This document shows positions 54,841-64,000 of a stretch of 64,000 nt of DNA, in pieces. The DNA lies in assembly GCA_018257865.1 (NCBI GenBank), contig JAEUBA010000003.1:434001-498000 (forward strand), given 5' to 3'. A model generated the notes under the pieces. The model worked only from the letters and a program-made list of their open reading frames with translations. It ran no database searches and was not told the DNA's origin. The position numbers and the translations under genes were made by a program. The first letter of the stretch is position 1; each line of letters starts with the position of its first letter. This DNA is from Stereocaulon alpinum (Eukaryota > Ascomycota > Lecanoromycetes > Lecanorales > Stereocaulaceae).

Positions 54841-57839
54841 GGTTTGGGAAAAGATGAGTACAGGCTTCTCACTGAGGGAGAGCTTGAAGTTCTCTACGGT
54901 TGAAGCACTTCAGACGTATGTAGCAAAGTCAGCGAGGGATTGGAATGTTGAAACTTGAAAGGCATCTCAAAGAGATGCTCAGTGATAGGGCGACGCTCTT
55001 GTTCTACGTATGGACTAGCGGCCGTCTATCAGCCCTACCGTTTGGCCTTTCTCCTTGCCCTCAGCATTTTTCTCTCCGTGCCCTTCCACCTCCTATTTTC
55101 GCTACTTTCGAGAAACAACAATGTGTCCTTGAGATGTCAGACAGTTGAGATATTGTAATTGTCTGTAGTGTGCCTATGAGGTAATTTGTGCTACGGCAGG
55201 CATTTTCAGCTGCTAGTCGCAACTCATCGTGGCAGTGCTACTCCTTTGAGGATGGCGTTTAGCAAAGCCCCATTCTCAGCCCACAGGCAGTGTATACGCA
55301 AGGGCACTTATCAGCACATTACCTGTAACCGACATGTTTCAGAGATTTAGCCTGAGGCGAGACTTGGTGGGATTGGTAGGAACCGTCGTATTGGGGCATG
55401 ACTAGCTACTGCTAATGCATAGGTGAGCTTTCACTGCCCAAACCAAGACACCCTTAGCCTAGCCAAATGTACGTATGTGACACGGAGCCAGGCTCTTTTC
55501 TCTTGTTCGCGGCGAGGTACGCCCGTCGGGTCCCCCAACCATAGTTCATGGCGCTTTTTGGCAGTGCTCATCCTAATGAGGCTTCGCAAGACATGTTATT
55601 TGCGCAGACATATAGAAACCTTTATTCCCTTGCCCAATTGCTTTACTCCTGACTTATCGAACATTGTTTGTCTGAGTCTTTCCAATGAACACACCATCTA
55701 ATAATGTATGTTCTCATCATGCCTCTACTCCTCCAAAGCGTACAAGGTCACCGCGCATATTCACCACCGTGAAGTGTTTAGTCCAACGACCTTCAACTAA
55801 GTCCACATTGCAAAAACGTCCAGGAACTGCAAGAAGTATGTGCGACGCTTTCAACAGTGGCACCTATTGTCGAAGTACCTCTCGGAATTGCTCTAAAATG
55901 GAAATCCTTTGGAAACGTCGCGGTCAGACTCCAGAAATGGATGAGTATCTGACTCTGAACGAGCTCGAGAGTGTCTGGAATAGGCAAGACTCGTACCTCG
56001 GATGCGTGTATGCACCTCAAAACATCACACAATATAGCTTCCAAGAAGCGGTGGAGGCTCCTTTAATAGCCAAGCACGATATCAGCAATCGACCGATGGA
56101 AGCAGCGCAGCCAGCCCCAGTCCAAGACGATCGAACACCGCGAATAGTCGTCCAGGACGATTCAACGGTCATCAACGGGTCGGTGCACCCCGCTCTGCGA
56201 CCAACAGCCTACCTTGCAGACGAGGAACTACCCACACATAAGCCAACACCGCCCCGACTTGTCATTTCCATCCCTAACACTGATTGGACTTACGGAAGAG
56301 GTTGAAGCCACCACCAAGAGAAGTCCAAGAGCTTTAATCAACAAGTCGTTATCCCATTTAACACAGCCAGTCTTCGATTTGGTCGGATCTAGCGCCGAGC
56401 ACGCACATAACAAACTCCCACCCTCATATACGCATAGCCCGAAGAGATATAGGCCGACAATTGAATGGCCATAGGTGGCTGGTTGTCTGGGCTTAAAGTT
56501 AGACATGGATGAAGTTTGCGCATGAAACATCCCCAGCCAGAGGACTGCGCTTGGAGGGCTTTGCGCGCTCCTCTGAAATTTCCGAGCACGTGGCCGTACA
56601 CAGCAGTCAACAAGGTTCGGAGGATAATGTCCTATAGTCAGGTCTTAGTAGTGCAGGAACAAGTCTTTGCAAGGGATCGGCTCGCGCGGGCTAGAGCACT
56701 GGCTGCATTGATACGAGATATAAGACGCAGGCGGTCAATTTCGGCACATACTGAAGAGTTGCAACGTAGATGGTTTAGCCAATTGAACGAATCTACTATG
56801 CAAGTTTTAACGTAGTGAGCTTCAATCACAGGGCAAATTTGTGTATTACGTGCTCACTGAAGCGATTGATTGTGGACTTTGATTATATGCAAGAAGTGCT
56901 TAACGAAAATTTCCAGGACTTGGCAGTGGACAACCTTCCATCCCCTTGTTTACTAAGACACAAACCTATCAGGGACTGACACCCCCACTCCATTGATAAT
57001 TACCACTAGGAATTCTACCTTGACGCGCTCCTTGGACTCATGTGCCTTCATGTGGAGGCGTCTCTTCAAGCATACGCGACTCTGACCGTACCACTCGCGG
57101 CAGGAATCTCTTCTCATCCAAGCACAATTACCAGGAAGAGCAAGTCGGTACCACGACACCCACGAGACGCGACTAGCCGTCTGTGAAGAACTTCAATTTA
57201 CTCAGACCTAACACGGCCCGCCGCATACACTATGGTAAGCTCTGACGGCGCCCAAAGACCAATGGCAGATGAGTGTCTCAAACATGAAGCGCTATCCGCC
57301 AGCCGTCGTGAGCAGGCACCCACTATATACGCGATACCTCTATCTTCGCTGCAATCTGTCCACATTCATACTTTTCACGCGTTGTGTTGATTCTGATTGG
57401 TGCATTGCACGGGGTCTGCATGGATATGTTGCTTAGCTTCTTGCTGCACATTCTAGGGCCATTGATGAGATCGGAGATCCACAACCATGACACGTTGCTA
57501 ACTCAAGCACCCCATTCTTCTGATTTGATATGCTTTACTAGGGATATGCGCAGTGATGCGAGCTGGGATAACGCACGCAATGCTCGTCATATCTCTTTCT
57601 TCATTGCCTCGCTTCATGTGCACTATTGCCCTGATTAAAGGCTCAATGTAACATTTGGGTCCTCGCGGTAAGCTTCATGGGCTGTGCCATGACACTCCAT
57701 CTATCTTCAACAGTACACTTACCTTTTCTTACCTCCCTTGCGGACGGAGCTTTGATGGCGCCAATGATTACATGTGTTTGTACTTTTCACGTAGCTAGCA
57801 GGGATCATCTTTTACGCCACTTTCTTCAGCTAGGGTGCA
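54841..57839. other. Gene-poor 3-kb stretch
   Basis: Apart from one 206-codon frame (55685-56305) nothing is supported. A 99-codon plus-strand frame at 56516-56815 has a charged helical part (RARALAALIRDIRRRRSI) but no motif. Confidence 0.4.
55685..56305 (+). CDS. Hypothetical ORF, 206 codons
   Basis: An ATG-started frame without introns. The first 60 residues are basic and Thr/Ser/Pro-rich. The middle (MDEYLTLNELESVWNRQDSY) looks ordered, and the rest is Pro/Asp-rich. There is no signal peptide, no membrane segment and no recognised domain. A second open frame continues just downstream in another phase (to about 56474), so an unrecognised intron is possible. Confidence 0.4.
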   Translation: MNTPSNNVCSHHASTPPKRTRSPRIFTTVKCLVQRPSTKSTLQKRPGTARSMCDAFNSGTYCRSTSRNCSKMEILWKRRGQTPEMDEYLTLNELESVWNRQDSYLGCVYAPQNITQYSFQEAVEAPLIAKHDISNRPMEAAQPAPVQDDRTPRIVVQDDSTVINGSVHPALRPTAYLADEELPTHKPTPPRLVISIPNTDWTYGRG

Positions 57840-59687
57840 ATGAGGCTCTTGCTTTGGTGTAGGTGCAGTGATACATGGTGTCATTCTGCTATACTTCTCC
57901 TGATCACCTCTTTGATTGTACCGTCTGTGTTGGCATTATATGTGGTCCCAGGATCCAATTGTACTTCTGCGTGCTTGAGTACCTCAACAGCATACACTAC
58001 CAATGGAAGTGATATTGTCTGCAATGACAGAGACTACAATAGTACTGCGGTTGGGAAGGCCTTCCAGGACTGTGTATCCTGCGAGATCCAAAGCCCGGCG
58101 TTTAACCCATACACGGTGCAGACCGATATAGGATGGGGCCTTTGTAAGCCTCCATCACAGCAAATCGTGAAGAATAGGTACCATGGCTGACCATTTTACG
58201 TACTCAAGATAATATAAGATACAATCTAGACTGGTGTTTATTTAGTTTTCCAAATAACGGAAACCAGTCCCTGATAACCAGTCAAACGACGCAATGTCTG
58301 TCCTCCTGTACCAAAATATCAAACGCTCTTGAATTGAATATTCTTACGCCAAATATAACGACAACATATGACTACTGCCAGGACCCGAACTTCCTCCAGA
58401 ATGTCAGTAGCTGTGCGTCTTGCTTTGCAAGAATCCCAAATCAACTTTATTTCTCAAATTGTGAGCTCCCCTCGCTGCCTTTTAGATCCAATATCTTAAC
58501 AAGCCGCAGTCCTCAACACCCTCGAATACGCCTGCAGAATCCAACCCGCACCAACCCTACCATTCCCCATCCGCCCTTCTGATATCTTTACCTACAATCC
58601 GCCATCAGATTACTCACACGTCAACTGCTCATCATCCACCCCGTTTCCCTACTCTGCACGTGTCGCAATAGCCATCTCAGTCCCTGTTGGCGTTTTCCTA
58701 ATCGGAAGTCTCCTCCTGATAACAATCTATGTCCGTCGCCAAACCCGGCCACCACACTCCCACCACCGCAACGAAAAACACATCTCCAAATCCACAACTA
58801 CATGGTCCCATTCCCCAGCCTACAATCACCCCACCTCGATCCAAAAAGGGCACTCCCGTAACCAAAGCGACAATTCACGCCCACTCCCATACCCAGCCCC
58901 CCTGAACCCACAGAAAATTCCCGTGCCCGCTCCCCTTCGAACTCGAACTTCAAAATCCCCAATACCATTCTCAAAAGAGATCGAACTCGAACAACCCCTA
59001 CGAACCCGCAACTCCCCAATCCCCTTCTCCACCCACTTCAACCAACCACAGCCAAACCCCCCCTCTCAAACCTACCTCCCAGCAACAAAATACTCCCTCC
59101 CAAACTCCAAATTCAGCTCCAAAAAGAAATGCAAGCGGTCATCACCACCTCGTCCTCGTCCTCGACCACAATTACAACCCCAACCCCAACCCCAACGGGG
59201 CCCCGCCCGTGACCCAGCCGGCCTCGTCTCCTGGGAACGCATCGCCATCCAAAACGCCCGCATACGAGCCACCCAAGACGACTCACCAAGCCCAATAAGC
59301 CCCTTAAGCCAGCCCCGCTCCCGCACCGAGATCCCACCAATATCTGAATCTCCCGCTTTCACTTCCCTAAGCGAAGATAGTAGCACGCCGCTCCAACCCT
59401 TACAGCCGCCTGCTAGGCGAGGGACGCCTGGTGCTGGGGAGATATTGCGGCAGGGTAGTAGTAGTGGTGGCTCTATGGGACAGGAGGGCAGGGATGGACC
59501 TGGTGCACAGGGGAGTTTTAGAGCCGATACGCCGAATCCGAACGATGGGCGGTTGGCGAGACGGAGTAGGGATGGTGGTGGAGGGGGTGTTTTGAGGGAG
59601 GGGAGTGGACGGAGCGGGAGGAGTGAGAGGGGAAGGTCGAGGAAGGAGGTTAGGTGGAGTAGGGATGTTGATTATGAGGGCCGTTGA
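57840..59687 (+). CDS. Single-pass cell-surface protein with Cys-rich ectodomain
   Basis: Three exons (57840-58143, 58209-58460, 58510-59687) give 577 residues. An N-terminal hydrophobic signal (AILLLITSLIVPSVLALYVV) leads into an ectodomain of about 210 residues with regularly spaced Cys and NxS/T sequons: SNCTSACL, FQDCVSCE, YNLDWCLFSFPNNG, QCLSSCTK, DYCQDP and SSCASCFARI. One membrane helix follows (VAIAISVPVGVFLIGSLLLI), then a long cytoplasmic tail that is basic, Pro-rich and Ser-rich, with Pro/Gln repeats (PQLQPQPQPQ) and a Gly/Arg/Ser-rich end. This layout resembles fungal wall-sensing membrane proteins, but the Cys pattern is not WSC. Function is unknown. Confidence 0.72.
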
Positions 59688-60158
59688 GGGGGTGAAGTTG
59701 TTGTGATGAGGTGTGTTCGTTCTTGGGAGGGATCGGAATGGATGGAAGGGAGATTGTAGGATATGCGGTGTTGTGGGTTGTACAAATTGAAAGATCATCA
59801 TAGACTCGGAAGGATGGCTTTTATCAGCGGATGTCTCGTGTGTATAGATTTAGATTCATAGATATAGATGTATTCTCTCATCTTTCCATCTAGGCATTTC
59901 TAACGCTCAACCGCATCCTGCCTTTCGTTCGCCTCCATCGGCTCTCTATAGCTTGACCGCAAGCCTGCCGTTCGCTCGCCTCCATAGGCCTAGCTTCGTC
60001 TTCGTATCTATCTCAGAAGGGTATATAATCTGCTTTCCGTGTTGCAGATGCTCGTTAACCGTCGCTCGTTCATGGTTCATCCCAGCCTAGCCCAGCCCAT
60101 TTCCTATATATCAACGCCCATTATAACCGTTACCCCAGATAAAAACCGACATTCACCA
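59688..60158. other. Convergent 3' ends with a local duplication
   Basis: The stretch lies between two convergent genes. It contains an imperfect direct repeat and no supported frame. Confidence 0.45.
59904..59994. repeat. Imperfect tandem duplication, period about 48 bp
   Basis: The block gcctttcgttcgcctccat near 59917 recurs as gccgttcgctcgcctccat near 59965. Both are preceded by an accgca element and followed by a ggc-containing end. Confidence 0.7.
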
Positions 60159-62787
60159 TCAGGCCTCGCTTTGACTCTTCTTCTTCCCCCTGCTCACCAA
60201 ACTCTTCGTCGCAGCCGGAATATCGATCTCCAGCGCCCAATTTCTCTTCATTGGCTTCGGTGACGTAGCATCTCTAGCTGGTGTCGACTTCTCCTTCGCC
60301 CTCTCCCTTGAGGAGGACGGTTCGCGGTTCTTGCCTAGCAAAGTCGCAGCGGCTTGTCCCTGTGGCCTATGATGGAAGAGACGTCTGTATCTTGATTCAG
60401 GGGGACTGCTTGCCATGTCTGTAGTGCTTTTGCTCGGCGTCATAACGAAAGACGGGTCCGCAGTTGTTGCCTTTGCACTTATAGGCGTTTGGCTGTTGTT
60501 GAAGTATGCAGAATGATGAGGTATGGGTGTATTTGGTTGCGAGACGGAGGAGAAAAGTCCATGGTGCCATTTGGGTTCAGAGTCGGTGACGGGGGACGAG
60601 GGTTCGTCGGTTGGAGAGGAGAAGGAGGTAGATGAGGAGGAAGTATTGAGGGTAGAGTTCATTTCGTCTGCGCCGCTGGAGGTAACGTCGTTGAGGGTTT
60701 GAGTGGGTGCGAGGGGCTCGCCTGTTGATGAAGAGGCCTTGGGAGGAAGAAGAGACGATGAAGGTTCTGCGATCACCGTATTCAAGTTTCGAGACTTCTT
60801 GTGTCGCAGGCCTGGGATGGGACGGCCTGAACTAGATTGGTTGTGCGTGTGTAGAGTAGTATTGTTGATGGCAGGAACAGGCGCAGAGGCAGTACTATTT
60901 TGTGACAATGGTCTTTTCACCCGTGTACGCCTGCCTCCTTTTATCCCTCTCCCAGTGTTGGAAGCTGGCGTTATCTGCTTGCTCATTCGGAGTTCGACTT
61001 CGCTCGGGCTGAAAGCCACTCGTGCTCGAAGCTTCTGCACTGCATCATCGAGCGCCAATTCGATAGCGCAGTGATTCTTGATAATGCTAATTTTGGGCCA
61101 GGTGGCTCGCTCGCCGCTAAGCATCGCATGGCGCATAAATTCCGGGGTTGGATTCGAAAGCATGCGAGGGAAATCGGAGTAGGCTATCTCAGGAAAGATA
61201 GTGATGTCGCCGGAATATTTCTGGCTGAGGACAGAGACTGTTTTGGTCAGGATGTTGGGAAAGATGCCCATATCCGCCAAAGTGTGCATCCGATGTAATG
61301 CCTCACCCTTAGCAAGATGTGAAAGACTATTGAACCATGAGGAGCCCGGCGAGATTGTAGAAGAGTAATTCTTGACTTCTTCTCCAATGGCTGCTTCGTC
61401 CTTGATAAGGAATGGGACAACGTGGGGGTTGACTTGGGAAACAATGAAGTGGTTAACGTTGAACATCTCTGCGAGTCGAGTCATCGGTATATCGTTATCA
61501 ACGGAACCATCGATCCATCGCTGTGGGCTTGGATTCCAAGGGACAGCTTCGCCTGTTTTGGGATCTTTAGCTAGGAGAGCTGCCGCTGTGTAGACGCATG
61601 GTACAGAACAGGATGCGGCACTGCTTCTCGTTAGCCGTTTGTCACCAGAAATAATAGGTTTGTACTAACACAGCGGACCAGATCAACACGTTGGGCGCAG
61701 TGATGTAGTTAAGTAAGCGAGGAAGCTCGTATAGACTCGCACTCGAAACACAGATATTCAAAATCTTTCTCGTTCGGTTGTATGCCTCTTGAAAGGTCAT
61801 GTCCCCCATGAGATCCCTCATCACCCTCGTTAGATGTGATATATCGTATAGGGCACCATACTTGAGAAAGCGTGCTGCCTTGCGAAGCAGCCCATCCTCA
61901 TTGCCTTCTTCCTCAAATACTGCGAGGTCCCCATCGCAGAAGGTATCCAGTAGAGCCGGTATTTCTTCTTCGGTTCGTGTACAGACAACGGCGCTCACTA
62001 TGCTTCCTGCTGATGCGCCGGATATAATGCGAGGTAATAGCTTAGCTTCATGTAGTGCTTTGAGTACTCCAATATGATTCATCCCGAACGTAGCTCCTCC
62101 CGACAGTAACAGGGCACTTCTCCCAAAGGCCTGCCTCGAGGATAGAATCTGCTCTAGTATATATTTGGATTCCATCACATCACACTTTGCCCTCGCTGAA
62201 ACGTCTAGTAATGCATCCAATGTAGCCAATGCCGATGTGATGTACCTTTCTATCAGGTCTTTCGTACCGATATGCGTATGCTTGTACATCTTCAGGTTAC
62301 CCATGCTCCCCAGTCCTCGAGAAAGCGACGTCCGGATCAAGAATAACATTCGACCAATGTCACAGCTTATGCGTGCCTCGTCCAATTGTTTTAGCCGGGC
62401 TTCCACGAGATCAGCATCATAATCCGGAGAGTTGAAGATCGACTTCCACTCGTTGTTGCCTTCGATGTCATCGAGTTCTGTTGCTGCTGTTTCCCAGTCC
62501 GCGTGGCTTGTCGCTGTCCGCATCTTCAGGTATAAGAGCTGCTTCCTGTCTGCCAGGACCTGCCTTTCAGCCCGCTCTTCCTTCGTGCTCCCATCGTACC
62601 AATTCTCGACCGCTTCTCCGACATTCTCGACCGGATTGCGTGCAAAGTGAATGAGGTTGGCAAGAGAGCTCGTTGACCGCAGTTGCTTCTGACCCTGCTG
62701 TTTCCCTGCGGATCTGGGTCGAGTTGCCTCAAAGCCATGATTCAGACCCAGCCCTTGTAGTAAGGACGGGCTTTGTAGAAAGGTCAT
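60159..62787 (-). CDS. Patatin-domain triacylglycerol lipase (Tgl3/4/5-like)
   Basis: Two exons (61670-62787, 60159-61620; 49-nt intron) give 859 residues. It hydrolyses storage triacylglycerol at lipid droplets, by family inference. The N-terminal helical region contains WYDGSTKEERAERQVLADRK and DWETAATELDDIEGNNEWK, typical of fungal patatin lipases. The patatin core shows an oxyanion loop (LLLSGGATFGMNHIGVLKAL), the nucleophile elbow SGASAGSIV, the block APNVLIWSAVAASCSVPCVY made by splicing, and the catalytic Asp in QRWIDGSVDNDIPM. Then comes HFIVSQVNPHVVPFL. The last 300 residues are disordered, Ser/Thr/Pro-rich and basic, a likely phosphoregulatory tail. All catalytic residues are present. 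Confidence 0.9.
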
Positions 62788-64000
62788 TGTAGGGTGTTGG
62801 GTGTGGCTTGGTGCATTGCTCTAGTGGAAGTCGCGCTCTGTGCCTTAAGCGGGATGGTGTTGCCTATAAGCGTGTGGTCATGTCCATTGGCAGTAGAAGA
62901 GCTCAAGTGGCATATAGGTAGAATGAAATAGACGACATGGAGTGGTGAGCTTCAATAGAGAGATAATGATAAGGTAGCTTAGAGTGTCACGCGGATCATC
63001 ACGCAATAGCTAGAATGGTTGCTTCTTTATAGTTTCCCCTTGGACGGATCATCAACACACTCCACGCGCACCACGGCCAGGCGGCTCAATCACCAACAGC
63101 GGACGCTCCGGCACTTCAAGTTGAATTTCGACCGATGACTCGTCAAGCTTTCCCATCCAGGTACGTATGAAGTGGGGTCTGCTGATACTACCTACAATCT
63201 AAGTATATGGCAATTGTAAAGCGCATAGATTGAAGATGCGTGTCTTTGTCTAATGATACATCTCTTGCAGGTTTTGCCGAACATTCTTCAATCCTGCTTG
63301 TTCCTCGATTATCAGGCATTATTGTCCGTGGAAGCATTAAGCACCCGAGTCACTTGACAATCCCAGCCGATGATGAGAATATCGCTAGAACGATGGTCCA
63401 TGTGATGTCACATTGCCTACGGTCATCCGGCAACTGAGTCTCGATCGACCAATGCCATCTACCGTCCCTACAAAGAGGAAGCCCCACGTACAACACTTTC
63501 TAGGTGCACGCTTGCCAGCTCAGAACATTGTGTGCTTACGGGTGTCTTCTCTTCAATCGCTACATTGAGAACCAAAGGTGAACAATGGTATTTGACCGAA
63601 AGTCGAGGCTTGAGTGGCGAAGCTACAGCTGTGACCCAAACGACTCGACAACGCCATCAAACGTTGCCAGAGCCGAGTAATTCTAACAAGCGGACAGATT
63701 TCCGTTGATGAAATAGGCGTTGAGTAGCTCTCAAGTGTGCAGCTTAGTAACAAACAGGAGTGAACTCCACCCTACCGGAATTGATTCAGGTGTGAGATTC
63801 AGTAGATTTGAAGAAACCATCCCGAGCTCCGAAAGATTGGAATCTTTGAGCTAGAGTCAAACTTGCTTATGGTTATGGCTAGGCGGTGATGTACCCGGCA
63901 AATGTTGAGTAGCTCTGCTGTCATCCGGAGCAACCTTGCATCTCTTGTACCCATTGCCTAATGCAATATCTCAATTCGATCTCTACTCCATCTTCGTGAT
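62788..64000. other. Promoter of the lipase gene, then nothing convincing
   Basis: Only short frames (such as 63240-63437 plus and 63553-63753 minus) lie to the right, without motifs. Confidence 0.4.

Noticed and set aside
1..64000. tRNA, rRNA and CRISPR arrays
   Set aside because: I looked for T-loop-like GGTTCRA sequences and for regularly spaced repeats and found none that could be supported by eye. A covariance-model scan would be decisive.

Overview
The window is nuclear DNA of a filamentous ascomycete (Pezizomycotina). Most genes are split by short introns of about 48-65 nt, with GTANGT-type donors, CTAAC/CTGAC-like branch sites and nearby CAG/TAG acceptors. Several proteins belong to families typical of this group: DUF6594, DUF3431, a sucrose-type H+ symporter, GPI-anchored phospholipase B, a Ral2-like Kelch/BTB protein and a bZIP factor with a long disordered N-terminus. 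I cannot fix class or genus. I see no operons, CRISPR arrays, phage, rRNA or tRNA genes.

Layout. 0-9.9 kb: a partly resolved minus-strand gene, the oligosaccharyltransferase subunit Swp1/ribophorin II, a possible small minus-strand gene, a Ser/Arg-rich membrane protein, a DUF6594 membrane protein, an 88-aa three-exon gene that a plain ORF scan misses, and a caspase-like (C14) protein. 9.9-15.4 kb is gene-poor and holds only a DUF3431 protein. 15.4-25.5 kb: a ten-exon sucrose/alpha-glucoside symporter, a probable N-myristoylated conserved protein, a mitochondrial-type SDR, an acetamidase-type amidase and a phospholipase B. 25.5-30 kb is gene-poor, rich in simple sequence and possible relics. 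30-40.6 kb: a bZIP factor, an SMP-30/gluconolactonase-like enzyme, an EVE-domain protein facing an N-terminal protein methyltransferase, and an atypical SDR. 41.5-51 kb: an aldehyde dehydrogenase and an MFS exporter (same strand as the SDR), a 1-Cys peroxiredoxin and a large Kelch/BTB protein. 51-64 kb: elongation factor Spt5, a weak hypothetical ORF, a single-pass cell-surface protein and a patatin-domain triacylglycerol lipase.

The genes are mostly ordinary housekeeping and accessory fungal genes. Gene models were built by hand: each splice junction was chosen so that reading frames join and family motifs are restored, and exon sums were checked for divisibility by three. The best novelty candidates are an orphan caspase-like protein with a basic tail, several small multi-exon genes hidden from ORF scans, a GC-AG intron together with an 18-nt microexon in the sugar transporter, in-frame tandem duplications in disordered proteins, and the SDR-ALDH-MFS trio. 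I found no convincing wholly new system.
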